From Xiphydria camelus (Eukaryota > Arthropoda > Insecta > Hymenoptera > Xiphydriidae), in contig OY783197.1 in assembly GCA_963678675.1 (NCBI GenBank), positions 568,001 through 632,000 on the forward strand: a stretch of 64,000 bases of DNA, in the 5' to 3' direction. The first letter of the stretch is position 1. Each line of letters starts with the position of its first letter. The notes below the pieces were generated by a model, which saw only the letters and a program-made list of their open reading frames with translations, was not told the origin of the DNA and ran no database searches. A program made the position numbers and the translations under genes. Below are positions 1 to 10,107 of this stretch, piece after piece.

Positions 1-57
1 TCGGACATGGGATTGACAGGTGAAACAAATTATCAAGCAATACTGCCTCCTAATTGA
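1..57 (+). CDS. 3' end of a possible small ORF, also seen at 55,192-55,398
   Basis: Eighteen codons ending in TGA at 55-57 match the C-terminal end of the 68-codon frame on the minus strand at 55,192-55,398. Over this stretch the two copies differ at three sites. Two are synonymous (Asp and Leu codons) and one changes His to Tyr. That is weakly in favour of coding constraint, but the sample is far too small. I do not recognise the product. It could equally be a chance frame in a non-coding repeat. Confidence 0.15.
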   Translation, partial: SDMGLTGETNYQAILPPN

Positions 58-90
58 TCTATAATACTTACATCCCTTTATCATCACTCT
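1..90 (-). repeat. Inverted paralogue of 55,159-55,248
   Basis: The first 90 bases are the reverse complement of about 55,159-55,248, with only a few substitutions and a 1-bp indel. Base 1 pairs with 55,248. It is the outermost visible piece of the left copy of a segmental family that also forms the right flank of the satellite. The copy presumably continues beyond the window edge. Confidence 0.85.
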
Positions 91-245
91 ATAAGCGAAG
101 TAGTTTCATGCGCGTCAGTCTGGTTCGCGGACGTCGAGAGTGGAGTGGTTTAAGTATCTTTCGTACTCGTCATCATTAGTTTGTGCGTGACTGTCAAATA
201 GTGAATTCGCGTTATAATCATGTACTTTTATCCATCTTAAATTTT
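91..245 (-). repeat. Inverted copy of the 53.15-53.31k repeat
   Basis: This stretch is the reverse complement of about 53,150-53,310 and of its copy near 63,020-63,175. The shared core includes the cctgact/cgcgcac and ccactccactcg motifs and the ttaagacggatgaaagtac block. Identity looks like roughly 85-90% by eye. It places the left flank in inverted orientation relative to the right flank. Confidence 0.8.
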
Positions 246-640
246 CCATTCATTTTCCAACCACGTAGATGAGTTCAATTTGATAGAATGAAATCAAATA
301 ACATCACTCTCAGTGATGCGTGACTGTCTAACAATTTGGTATGTGTTGTTTGTTACAGTGAAGTGGAAGTGGTAGCGTTCACGATCATACTAGTTGCGAC
401 GCTACGCTAAGCCGATTTGCCACTAATTGAAAGGTTATTACATTTTTATAATTTAAAATGCAAGCTTGCTAGCCTCCAAATTATTGCATCTATATACACG
501 ATTTCCTTTTAGCATATCGAATTACCATTTCCAATAGCCATGTGCAATACAATTATGAATTGAGATTTGGCATTACATGCTAACACAAGAATTTGTTGTA
601 AATCTTGTGTTGCAGTCCAATGGAGTCAATCATCCCCGTC
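246..640 (+). other. Linker with two exon-like segments, otherwise nothing recognised
   Basis: No ORF, RNA gene or mobile element is visible. The stretch carries two segments flanked by splice-like signals (359-433 and 616-687, listed separately). The inverted order of the right flank predicts that it corresponds to intron sequence of the same unit, but it is too diverged to align by eye. Confidence 0.4.
359..433 (+). ncRNA. Putative exon, splice-like borders
   Basis: A pyrimidine-rich acceptor-like sequence ending in TTTGTTACAG lies just upstream. The segment ends in GAAAG followed by GTTATT. It is 75 nt long and has no long open frame. I see no paralogue on the right flank, so support rests only on the borders. 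It may be coincidental. Confidence 0.2.
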
Positions 641-687
641 AGAATAATTATCAAAGGACGGCAGCTTGGACAATTGATGATCGAAAG
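616..687 (+). ncRNA. Putative exon C', left copy
   Basis: The acceptor-like TTGTGTTGCAG precedes the segment and GATGATCGAAAG followed by the donor GTCAGT ends it. The same 3' end with a GT donor occurs on the minus strand at 51,611 and 61,837 (exon C of the right flank), so the border is conserved between inverted paralogues. All 72 nt are open in at least two frames, but no start codon context or protein family is recognisable. In the second tandem unit the matching end is at 5,742, where one frame is closed by TAG. Confidence 0.35.
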
Positions 688-1020
688 GTCAGTACGATTC
701 TATAATTACGATCGAGAATTTAACTGTGTTACAAATATAAACGGGATATTACATATCATGCTTTAATATGAAGGAAGGAGTTACAGGCTTGTCTAATGAT
801 TCAACGCCTCATCAATTTTTGTTACAGACGAACAAAACGATCATGACTGAGAGTATGATGTTGAGACTACATCACAGCAGATTCCTCGGTGTTTAAAAAG
901 TTAGTATTTTTTTTTATAAATTCTGAACATATCCCATTAGTAAATTTTTTTATATTTCCAAAGCAATTCCATCTTGCCTAAATGTCTTCTTAGCTAACGA
1001 CAAGGTTCTGTGTGTTACAG

Positions 1021-1101
1021 TTCTCCAAGACATTCCGCGTGGATTCCGATGCCTCGCAGTTATCAATGGGAGAAAGAATGAATTGGTCTAAGTAATCACT
1101 C
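1021..1101 (+). ncRNA. Putative exon D', left copy 1
   Basis: TTCTGTGTGTTACAG precedes the segment and GTAAGC follows it. Its middle, ATTCCGCGTGGATTC, matches the middle of exon D on the right flank (51,410-51,477 and 61,635-61,702, minus strand). Those copies also have a GTTACAG acceptor and a GTAAGT donor. The 81-nt segment has stops in all useful frames, which argues for a non-coding transcript. The downstream sequence leads directly into the hairpin modules. Confidence 0.35.
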
Positions 1102-1322
1102 GTAAGCCTCAACATGCATTTCTTCTATTCTGCTTCCAATACGCGTATGCAGCGTTAAATATTGGAACGGAATAGTCGTATACTCTCTTTCCTATCTCTT
1201 CTCTTAATCGCGTGGCACGACGATTACTTCGCAGCGAAATAACATACCAATATATTTGGAGAAATTAAAAAAAATTAATTTAAATATTGCATTCTCTTAA
1301 ATTTCGCTGGGAATTGTACATA

Positions 1323-1430
1323 GAGTATGGCGTACATCGTTCGAACTTCGCGAGTTATTGAAATTAATCACTTCTTTTCTACATCGTTCGAACGATGTGA
1401 TAACGCGCCAGAAGTAAACATCGAATTAAG
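1323..1430 (+). repeat. Hairpin module H1, unit 1
   Basis: The first of four related modules in the unit. A GAGTATGGCGT box is followed by arm ACATCGTTCGAAC (1,334-1,346), a 39-nt spacer, the complementary arm GTTCGAACGATGT (1,386-1,398), and then a diverged box (GAAGTAAACATCGAATTAAG). The 3' arm is part of an 18-bp perfect palindrome at 1,381-1,398. Outer bases GGCGT and ACGCGCC can extend the stem with a bulge. A 72-codon open frame starting at 1,327 runs through it and is judged spurious. Confidence 0.7.
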
Positions 1431-1671
1431 ATATTCTCCCTATGAGAAATACGCGAATACAAAAAAGGGAGAGATTTTCCTTCTCTCAATGAGATTATTT
1501 TGCAGTTTCATATATTCAAAGAATTCAAAGATTCAAAGATTTTGAGATCGCTTACACGCGATATTCGTGACTGTAGGTATGAGTCGACTATTTCATTTAA
1601 AAGTTTGTACATTTTTCAGTTCAGAATTACATTTGAACATTTTGCTTCATAGTTACAATCCTTAAAATTAA

Positions 1672-1822
1672 CTGCAAATTTTCTCTGCGCTTAGAGTACG
1701 ACGTTCGTCGTTCCTACGTCGTGGGTTTTTAAAGCCACTCGACTTTGAACGACGATAATAAGCCGGAAGTAGACAACGATTTAAGTTAGCTAGTAAGAAA
1801 TACCGCATATACGCGGATGAGT
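1672..1822 (+). repeat. Hairpin module H2, unit 1
   Basis: Starts with CTGCAAATTTTCTC, then GAGTACGACGT, and arms TCGTCGTTC (1,705-1,713) and GAACGACGA (1,747-1,755), which pair perfectly over 9 bp. The conserved box GGAAGTAGACAACGATTT lies in 1,763-1,789. A small CCGC-ATATAC-GCGG hairpin follows at 1,803-1,816. The arm sequence differs from H1 and H4, but pairing is kept. Confidence 0.75.
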
Positions 1823-2097
1823 GAGATAATGTTGCAGTAGAAAATTCAAATTAGTAATATACGATATTCGGGTTTGCAATTTTTCGTACAATTTTCTCTG
1901 AATTCTTTCGTACTTCAAAACTCCGCGAAATACATAAATTGTTCATATTTTTGACAATAGACCATCAAGATGCTTAAATGCATTGTTCGTAATTGCAAAT
2001 ATGGGTCAAGAATTTTATCTAAGAGATTTTCTATCTCAACTGAGTTATGATTATATATTCGAGAATCCGTCTTCATGCTTCAAAGCCTTAAAGTTTA

Positions 2098-2250
2098 CTG
2101 CAAATTTTCTCGACGCTTAGAGTACGACGTTCGTCGTTCCTACGTCGTGGGTTTTCCGAAACACTCGAGTTTGAACGACGATGATATGCCGGAAGTAGAC
2201 AACGATTTAAGTTAGCCAGTAAGGAGTACCGCATATATGCGAGTACAGGA
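2098..2250 (+). repeat. Hairpin module H3, unit 1
   Basis: Close relative of H2, 426 bp downstream. Arms TCGTCGTTC (2,131-2,139) and GAACGACGA (2,173-2,181) flank a loop that differs from H2. The box lies at 2,189-2,215. The trailing mini-hairpin has decayed here to CCGCATATATGCGA. Confidence 0.75.
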
Positions 2251-2475
2251 GATAATTTGGCTGTTAGATATTCGGATCGTCTAAGTACATTATTTGAGTT
2301 CGTACCTATATATTCATAGAAAATTTCCCCTTTGAAGGATATACTATTTCCAAATTACGCCAAATGCATGGGTCGAAGACATTTCAGCAACTGCCCACTA
2401 CGATCGCCTGGGTGCGATATAGATATATCAACAATTTTGAAATCACTTTGAATCAATTTCACTCCAAGTTATCTC

Positions 2476-2790
2476 CATAGAGTACGACGTACATTGCTCG
2501 AACTTCGCTAGTTCTTAAAAACCACAGCTGTAGCAAATGTGGTATAGTCATAATATATATATTTTCTTACCGCCCATCATAAATTATATTTTTCTTACCT
2601 GCAATGTGGGCTTTACTTCACTTGTCAGAATATTGAAATGCGCAAAGATTCTTGATCATTCTAAATGTAGAAAGCGCTCCTTGAATTAGCTTTTCATAAA
2701 TCTTGGTAAATTTGAAACTTTGAAGTTCTTATCGACTCTACCGAGTTCGAGCAATGATTCAACGCCCGAAGTAGACAACGAATTGTAATG
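2476..2790 (+). repeat. Hairpin module H4, unit 1, enlarged loop
   Basis: GAGTACGACGT is followed by arm CATTGCTCGAAC (2,492-2,503). The exact complement GTTCGAGCAATG lies at 2,745-2,756, giving 12 bp of stem across a 241-nt loop. The box follows as CCCGAAGTAGACAACGAATTG at 2,765-2,785. Its right-flank counterpart (R5) has only a 30-nt loop, so the left copy probably gained sequence inside the loop. Confidence 0.7.
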
Positions 2791-2872
2791 AAGTAGCCCA
2801 CTTCGCGAAATAAACTATTCGATAACGTTATATGGGCACCGGATGCATTGAGATTGCTTATACGAATTATCC

Positions 2873-2943
2873 ATTCGTGCTCGTAGGTATTTTCAGAATT
2901 TTCGTCAAAGTATTTTATTTTTGATAATTGAGAGCACAAAATG
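2873..2943 (+). repeat. GTGCTC/GAGCAC hairpin repeat, copy a
   Basis: GTGCTC at 2,878-2,883 and GAGCAC at 2,932-2,937 can close a loop of about 48 nt, with nearly complementary flanks (CATTC and AAAATG). A related copy lies at 4,272-4,345 in the same unit. Right-flank relatives are near 57,535-57,610 and 58,905-58,960. Confidence 0.5.
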
Positions 2944-3191
2944 GCTTCAATACATATACGCATAGACGCGTATACACGAATTTTGAACATATGCTTTGGA
3001 GGTATCGCTGTTACAGTTTTTTTTTTAAATTATTCTCCAATTTAAATTGCTTTCCATAATTCGTAACTTTGATGAAGCGCCAAGTATTGAAATATCTTTC
3101 CATATCATAACTTTGAGTCTCAGGTATTAACAGAATAAAAGATTGCTGAGATCAGTAACATTTTCGAGTCACTTAGTAGATAAGCTAATAA

Positions 3192-3230
3192 ATGCGAAGG
3201 GGTCGAAAGAAAATTTCTACCCTTTCGCAT
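3192..3230 (+). repeat. 17-bp stem-loop, unit 1
   Basis: ATGCGAAGGGGTCGAAA (3,192-3,208) faces TTTCTACCCTTTCGCAT (3,214-3,230) across a 5-nt loop. Fifteen pairs are Watson-Crick, one is G-U and one is a mismatch. The inverted paralogue at 58,639-58,677 has a fully paired 17-bp version, so the structure is maintained despite sequence change. Confidence 0.65.
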
Positions 3231-3237
3231 CCAACGA

Positions 3238-3277
3238 GGGATCATCGTGGGATCGCCGTGGGATCATCGTGGGATCC
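3238..3277 (+). repeat. 11-bp tandem repeat (GGGATCATCGT)
   Basis: Three 11-bp units GGGATCATCGT, GGGATCGCCGT and GGGATCATCGT, followed by GGGATCC. Also present at 8,300-8,340 and, inverted, near 58,594-58,632. It sits immediately after the 17-bp stem-loop in all three copies. Confidence 0.8.
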
Positions 3278-3955
3278 AAAAATAAGTAGGTAAAACCACG
3301 AATGAATGAGAGATGATAGAGCGATGATTGTGTTGGTGAGAATGTACGTTCCTTTTAAATATAGGTTGTATAGGCAGGGTTTTTCGCGAGAATGGCCTTT
3401 CGTTTTTAAATATAGGTGACAGGCAGGGTTCGTTTTACATCGCGGCGCGTTTCTGGCCAATGTGTGCTCGAAGTATGATTGTTTAAAATAGATCTCCACA
3501 GGATGACGTTTTGAGATTAGACTGCCAATACACTGTATCTCTGATATAGGTAGTTGTTCCTGTAGTATTGACTCTTGGTGCTGACGACTAATCTTAAAAC
3601 TCATTCGGAATTATACCTATTAGCTTTAAATCCCAACGGTCTTAGATTTTCAAATTTTTCGAGAAATATAGGTTTACGCGAGGGGTTTCCTTTACGTTCT
3701 ATGGGACGCAAGTTTTTATAACTCTATGTTTGATGATTCCATTCTGTTTAAAAAATTGCGCGTCATGAGATACCGGGAAACTCTGACCTAAATCATATTT
3801 TATTCGAATCAAACTTGATTGATATTCGAGATCGTTTTTACATTTCGCTTCGTCTTTTCATTCAATTATCTACGACCGTTGGTTGGGTAATCGCGAAGTC
3901 GCAAACGTCGTGAATCGTGGTGCACGGCGGTAAAACCTGCGGCTTCGCATTGCCT

Positions 3956-3998
3956 CGAAGAAAGAAGAGAGAAGAAAGAAGAAAGAAGAAAGAAGCCA
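3956..3998 (+). repeat. GAAGAAA purine microsatellite
   Basis: A run of GAAGAAA/GAGA units of about 40 bp. The second tandem unit has a shortened version at 9,016-9,037, and the inverted unit has the pyrimidine version near 57,918-57,955. It is the main length difference between the two tandem units. Confidence 0.8.
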
Positions 3999-4271
3999 TC
4001 ATGTAGTTATTAAGAAAACTGTCGTCGTGCCACGTAGACCCGTAAGGATTTACGAATCTTCCTTTTCGAGAGATTCTCATCGTATCTTTGCATAGCTTCC
4101 TTCACCGGACTGGAGGAAGAGTAACAGAAATACAGTGCGTTTTCACGAATGGAATTTTCGCATATGTCAATAGACTCCTTGCAACTCTGTCCACCTTTCT
4201 TTCCATGCACATAATGTGCACTTGTTAAGTAGACGTGCGAGATGATAAGATTAAATTAGTATTTCTCAACT

Positions 4272-4345
4272 AACATTCGTGCTCGTAGATATTTCGATAA
4301 TTTTCTCTAGAAATTTTATGTTTTAATGAAGAGCACAAAGTAATA
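4272..4345 (+). repeat. GTGCTC/GAGCAC hairpin repeat, copy b
   Basis: GTGCTC at 4,279-4,284 and GAGCAC at 4,331-4,336 enclose an AT-rich loop. This is a diverged duplicate of the element at 2,873-2,943, and its flanking CATTCGTGCTCGTAG matches that copy. Confidence 0.5.
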
Positions 4346-5064
4346 TAACTTCGTTACACTCATATTTCTTTTAATTTTTTTCTTATTAAAATCCTCAGTA
4401 AATTATTGTTCATCAAAATTTGTTATTCAGTTCATGATATTTATAATAGGTATTATCTATTGCAATTACATTTTTGATACCCATATGAGATTGTACAGGT
4501 GAATTTTTCTTACCAAATTTTTCAAAATCCGTACGACTACTTAATACCTAGGTATACCTATCTCTCTATTTTATTAGGCAATATTGCCCATACCACTTTA
4601 ACGTGGTCATACCTGTATATATGTTTCTATTTGTGTGTATATGGGGCGTGAATTGCCCTAGTTGGCAAGGAAACCCCACTGTATTAGTTCCGCGGTTGTT
4701 TGTCTCTTCTTTTCAGGTACATGGTTTATTGCTTGCCGAAAGGCAGCTGAAATCAAAATAAATATGAAAAGTGACGATACTTTTCAGTCTTTCGCGGCAA
4801 AGAATCTGATGAAAGATTCTTAAAAATAATATCTAAAATAACCCCACTCTCTTACACTGGAAACCCGCGTTTCATCTCATTCAATGAATACAAACCTCTG
4901 GAGAAGAACGATAAAGCATATAGCAAATTAGTCGTTCTTACTCCTTTTTTAAAAGTAAAGCATCGCATTTGGTCGTCGGCGTCCGGGCTTACAATCGATG
5001 CGATGTTTTACATCACTTTATTAATCGTTCATCCCTCATTTAGATTAAGATAATCGATCATTTT

Positions 5065-5590
5065 TTCTGTTTCAGATCTTCGAACTAATATGACAGTTTT
5101 TTTTCCAGGAAATTTAAATATGAAACTTTCCCGACTAGCCAAGTATCATAGATTGCTGTTATTTTTCTGGTAAATTGCAAATACAATACTAATTGTATCT
5201 GCAGCTTATCGTTGAATTGATATTAGTCTGTGATGCTCAGTTATCGGGCCTTGTTACACGGGAAAGTTCTAATGTGTCTGCTTTCTGTTTCAGTTCATGG
5301 CATTGTCTGTAGCATTTTCTGTAGTTCTACTTTCCAGGCGAACTACGACAATATTTTACTCTTTAACGAGATCATTAATCGTTCTGCTTTGTGTTTCAGT
5401 TCATGGCATTCCATAAGTTCGACTTTCCAGGCGAAATACTATATTTTACGCTGTAACAAGATCATTAACCGTTCAGCTTCCTGTTACAGTTCACCAGAAT
5501 TTTTATAATTAAATTTTACTTTTCAGGCAACCGGCGAACATTTTTTATACCCAGATAAGACCAATAATTGTTCAGCTTTAAGTTTCAGCC
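5065..5590 (+). repeat. Degenerate ~100-bp repeat with splice-acceptor-like motifs, unit 1
   Basis: Pyrimidine tracts ending in CAG recur with CAG ends near 5,075, 5,109, 5,293, 5,337, 5,399, 5,430, 5,489, 5,526 and 5,588. Two types alternate, a TGTTTCAG type followed by TTCA and an ACTTTCCAG type followed by GCGA. They lie within a repeat of about 90-105 bp that also carries AACGAGATCATTAATCGTTC. No matching donor repeats are obvious. It may be a tandemly duplicated 3' splice region or simply a repeat containing such motifs. Confidence 0.6.
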
Positions 5591-6074
5591 ATCATCTTGA
5601 GAAATTTAGGCCCATTTTTCGCTATAAGGTCTGCTATCTTGAGTTGGTATTTTCCGAGTAGCTTGAGGAATTAAACAATCTCGATCGTCCTCGTACGAGT
5701 AATTGTCAAAGGACGTTAGCTTGGATAATCGATGATCGATAGGTCAGTACGATTCGATAATGACGAATGAAAATTTAACTGTGCTAAAAATATAAACTGG
5801 AGATTGCATATTACGTTTTAACATGAAAGGAGGAGTTACAAGCTCATCGAATAATACCATGCCTCATTAATTTTCGTTACAGACGAACAAAACGATCATG
5901 ACTGAGAGTATGATGTTGAGACTACATCACAGCAGATTCCTCGGTGTTTAAAAAGTTAGTATTTTTTTTATAAATTCTGAACATATCCCATTAGTAAATT
6001 TTTTTATATTTCCAAAGCAATTCCATCTTGCCTAAATGTCTTCTTAGCTAACGACAAGGTTCTGTGTGTTACAG

Positions 6075-6155
6075 TTCTCCAAGACATTCCGCGTGGATTC
6101 CGATGCCTCGCAGTTATCAATGGGAGAAAGAATGAATTGGTCTAAGTAATCATTC
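6075..6155 (+). ncRNA. Putative exon D', left copy 2
   Basis: Same splice-bounded 81-nt segment as 1,021-1,101. The GTGTGTTACAG acceptor and GTAAGC donor are both intact, with one substitution (CACTC to CATTC) near the donor. Confidence 0.35.
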
Positions 6156-6376
6156 GTAAGCCTCAACATGCATTTCTTCTATTCTGCTTCCAATACGCGT
6201 ATGCAGCGTTAAATATTGGAACGGAATAGTCGTATACTCTCTTTCCTATCTCTTCTCTTAATCGCGTGGCACGACGATTACTTCGCAGCGAAATAACATA
6301 CCAATATATTTGGAGAAATTTAAAAAAATTAATTTAAATATTGCATTCTCTTAAATTTCGCTGGGAATTGTACATA

Positions 6377-6484
6377 GAGTATGGCGTACATCGTTCGAAC
6401 TTCGCGAGTTATTGAAATTAATCACTTCTTTTCTACATCGTTCGAACGATGTGATAACGCGCCAGAAGTAAACATCGAATTAAG
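6377..6484 (+). repeat. Hairpin module H1, unit 2
   Basis: Copy of the 1,323-1,430 module. The 5' arm ACATCGTTCGAAC is at 6,388-6,400 and the complementary arm lies in the 18-bp palindrome about 47 bases further on. Stem bases are unchanged from unit 1. Confidence 0.7.
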
Positions 6485-6725
6485 ATATTCTCCCTATGAG
6501 AAATACGCGAATACAAAAAAGGGAGAGATTTTCCTTCCCTCAATGAGATTATTTTGCAGTTTCATATATTCAAAGAATTCAAAGATTCAAAGATTTTGAG
6601 ATCGCTTACACGCGATATTCGTGACTGTAGGTATGAGTCGACTATTTCATTTAAAAGTTTGTACATTTTTCAATTCAGAATTACATTTGAACATTTTGCT
6701 TCATAGTTACAATCCTTAAAATTAA

Positions 6726-6876
6726 CTGCAAATTTTCTCTGCGCTTAGAGTACGACGTTCGTCGTTCCTACGTCGTGGGTTTTTAGAGCCACTCGACTTT
6801 GAACGACGATAATAAGCCGGAAGTAGACAACGATTTAAGTTAGCTAGTAAGAAATACCGCATATATGCGGATGAGT
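6726..6876 (+). repeat. Hairpin module H2, unit 2
   Basis: Arms TCGTCGTTC (6,759-6,767) and GAACGACGA (6,801-6,809). The trailing mini-hairpin is a perfect 14-bp palindrome, CCGCATATATGCGG, at 6,857-6,870. The unit-1 copy reads CCGCATATACGCGG, so the loop changes while the arms do not. Confidence 0.75.
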
Positions 6877-7159
6877 GAGATAATGTTGCAGTAGAAAATT
6901 CAAATTGGTAATATACGATATTCGGGTTTGCAATTTTTCATACAATTTTCTCTGAATTCTTTCGTACTTCAAAACTCCGCGAAATACATAAATTGTTCAT
7001 ATTTTTGACAATAGACCATCAAGATGCTTAAATGTTTAAATGCATTGTTAGTAATTGCAAATATGGGTCAAGAATTTTATCTAAGAGATTTTCTATCTCA
7101 ACTGAGTTATGATTATATATTCGAGAATCCGTCTTCATGCTTCAAAGCCTTAAAGTTTA

Positions 7160-7312
7160 CTGCAAATTTTCTCGACGCTTAGAGTACGACGTTCGTCGTT
7201 CCTACGTCGTGGGTTTTCCGAAACACTCGAGTTTGAACGACGATGATATGCCGGAAGTAGACAACGATTTAAGTTAGCCAGTAAGGAGTACCGCATATAT
7301 GCGAGTACAGGA
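7160..7312 (+). repeat. Hairpin module H3, unit 2
   Basis: Arms TCGTCGTTC (7,193-7,201) and GAACGACGA (7,235-7,243), followed by the conserved GGAAGTAGACAACGATTT box. The sequence matches unit 1 across the whole module. Confidence 0.75.
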
Positions 7313-7537
7313 GATAATTTGGCTGTTAGATATTCGGATCGTCTAAGTACATTATTTGAGTTCGTACCTATATATTCATAGAAAATTTCCCCTTTGAAGG
7401 ATATACTATTTCCAAATTACGCCAAATGCATGGGTCGAAGACATTTCAGCAACTGCCCACTACGATCGCCTGGGTGCGATATAGATATATCAACAATTTT
7501 GAAATCACTTTGAATCAATTTCACTCCAAGTTATCTC

Positions 7538-7852
7538 CATAGAGTACGACGTACATTGCTCGAACTTCGCTAGTTCTTAAAAACCACAGCTGTAGCAAAT
7601 GTGGTATAGTCATAATATATATATTTTCTTACCGCCCATCATAAATTATATTTTTCTTACCTGCAATGTGGGCTTTACTTGACTTGTCAGAATATTGAAA
7701 TGCGCAAAGATTCTTGATCATTCTAAATGTAGAAAGCGCTCCTTGAATTAGCTTTTCATAAATCTTGGTAAATTTGAAACTTTGAAGTTCTTATCGACTC
7801 TACCGAGTTCGAGCAATGATTCAACGCCCGAAGTAGACAACGAATTGTAATG
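7538..7852 (+). repeat. Hairpin module H4, unit 2
   Basis: Arms CATTGCTCGAAC (7,554-7,565) and GTTCGAGCAATG (7,807-7,818) around the same enlarged loop as in unit 1. The loop expansion therefore predates the tandem duplication. Confidence 0.7.
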
Positions 7853-8253
7853 AAGTAGCCCACTTCGCGAAATAAACTATTCGATAACGTTATATGGGCA
7901 CCGGATGCATTGAGATTGCTTATACGAATTATCCATTCGTGCTCGTAGGTATTTTCAGAATTTTCGTCAAAGTATTTTATTTTTGATAATTGAGAGCACA
8001 AAATGGCTTCAATACATATACGCATAGACGCGTATACACGAATTTTGAACATATGCTTTGGAGGTATCGCTGTTACAGTTTTTTTTTTAAATTATTCTCC
8101 AATTTAAATTGCTTTCCATAATTCGTAACTTTGATGAAGCGCCAAGTATTGAAATATCTTTCCATATCATAACTGTGAGTCTCAGGTATTAACAGAATAA
8201 AAGATTGCTGAGATCAGTAACATTTTCGAGTCACTTAGTAGATAAGTTAATAA

Positions 8254-8292
8254 ATGCGAAGGGGTCGAAAGAAAATTTCTACCCTTTCGCAT
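8254..8292 (+). repeat. 17-bp stem-loop, unit 2
   Basis: Identical to the stem-loop at 3,192-3,230: arms at 8,254-8,270 and 8,276-8,292, followed by the 11-bp tandem repeat. Confidence 0.65.
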
Positions 8293-10107
8293 CCAACGAG
8301 GGATCATCGTGGGATCGCCGTGGGATCATCGTGGGATCCAAAAATAAGTAGGTAAAACCACGAATGAATGAGAGATGATAGAGCGATGATTGTGTTGGTG
8401 AGAATGTACGTTCCTTTTAAATATAGGTGGTATAGGCAGGGTTTTTCGCGAGAATGGCCTTTCGTTTTTAAATATAGGTGACAGGCAGGGTTCGTTTTAC
8501 ATCGCGGCGCGTTTCTGGCCAATGTGTGCTCGAAGTATGATTGTTTAAAATAGATCTCCACAGGATGACGTTTTGAGATTAGACTGCCAATACACTGTAT
8601 CTCTGATATAGGTAGTTGTTCCTGTAGTATTGACTCTTGGTGCTGACAACTAATCTTGAAACTCATTCGGAATTATACCTATTAGCTTTAAATCCCAACG
8701 GTCTTAGATTTTCAAATTTTTCGAGAAATATAGGTTTACGCGAGGGGTTTCCTTTACGTTCTATGGGACGCAAGTTTTTATAACTCTATGTTTGATGATT
8801 CCATTCTGTTTAAAAAATTGCGCGTCATGAGATACCGGGAAACTCTGACCTAAATCATATTTTATTCGAATCAAACTTGATTGATATTCGAGATCGTTTT
8901 TACATTTCGCTTCGTCTTTTCATTCAATTATCTACGACCGTTGGTTGGGTAATCGCGAAGTCGCAAACGTCGTGAATCGTGGTGCACGGCGGTAAAACCT
9001 GCGGCTTCGCATTGCCTCGAAGAAAGAAGAAAGAAGCCATCATGTAGTTGTTAAGAAAACTGTCGTCGTGCCACGTAGACCCGTAAGGATTTACGAATCT
9101 TCCTTTTCGAGAGATTCTCATCGTATCTCTGCATAGCTTCCTTCACCGGACTGGAGGAAGAGTAACAGAAATACAGTGCGTTTTCACGAATGGAATTTTT
9201 GCATATGTCAATAGACTCCTTGCAGCACTGTCCACCTTTCTTTCCATACACATAACGTGCACTTGTTAAGTAGACGTGCGAGATGATAAGATTAAATTAT
9301 TATTTCTCAACTAACATTCGTGCTCGTAGATATTTCGATAATTTCCCCAAGAAATTTTATGTTTTAATGAAGAGCACAAAGTAATATAACTTCGTTACAC
9401 TCATATTTCTTTTAATTTTTTTCTTATTAAAATCCTCAGTAAATTATTGTTCATCAAAATTTGTTATTCAGTTCCTGATATTTATAATAGGTATTATCTA
9501 TTGCAATTACATTTTTGATACCCATATGAGATTGTACAGGTGAATTTTTCTTACCAAATTTTTCAAAATCCGTACGACTACTTAATACCTAGGTATACCT
9601 ATCTCTCTATTTTATTAGGCAATATTGCCCATACCACTTTAACGTGGTCATACCTGTATATATGTTTCTATTTGTGTGTATATGGGGCGTGAATTGCCCT
9701 AGTTGGCAAGGAAACCCCACTGTATTAGTTCCGCGGTTGTTTGTCTCTTCTTTTCAGGTACATGGTTTATTGCTTGCCGAAAGGCAGCTGAAATCAAAAT
9801 AAATATGAAAAGTGACGATACTTTTCACTCTTTCGCGGCAAAGAATCTGATGAAAGATTCTTAAAAATAATATCTAAAATAACCCCACTCTCTCTTACAC
9901 TGGAAACCCGCGTTTCATCTCATTCAATGAATACAAACCTCTGGAGAAGAACGATAAAGCATATAGCAAATTAGTCGTTCTTACTCCTTTTTTAAAAGTA
10001 AAGCATCGCATTTGGTCGTCGGCGTCCGGGCTTACAATCGATGCGATGTTTTACATCACTTTATTAATCGTTCATCCCTCATTTAGATTAAGATAATCGA
10101 TCATTTT

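Larger units (their letters stand above)
640..5698 (+). repeat. 5-kb segmental unit, tandem copy 1
   Basis: This unit is repeated head to tail at 5,699-10,660 with an offset of about 5,055. The first 185 bp differ between copies by about 20%. From 826 (matching 5,881) to about 5,400 the copies look about 98-99% identical. The last 300 bp are again more diverged. A third, inverted and much older copy lies at 56,520-61,390. The unit contains exon-like segments, four hairpin modules (1.3-2.8 kb), a 17-bp stem-loop, an 11-bp tandem repeat, a purine microsatellite and a series of acceptor-like repeats. No protein gene is supported: its short frames are not preserved in the third copy. Confidence 0.9.

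Noticed and set aside
1334..1400. GTTCGAAC motifs as tRNA or Pol III B boxes
   Set aside because: No A box at a suitable distance, no cloverleaf and no T-run terminator. The motif belongs to the hairpin arms and changes between modules.
1327..1545. 72-codon frame repeated at 6,381
   Set aside because: It runs through hairpin module H1. Conservation is explained by the recent tandem duplication, and the inverted copy does not keep it.
3242..3604. 120-codon minus-strand frame with partial similarity to a plus-strand frame at 58,230-58,517
   Set aside because: The match (CHLYLKTKGHSRE against CHLYLETSGHFRE) is short and follows from DNA homology of a duplicated 45-bp repeat. The frames lose register elsewhere. 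A dN/dS test over many copies could reopen it.
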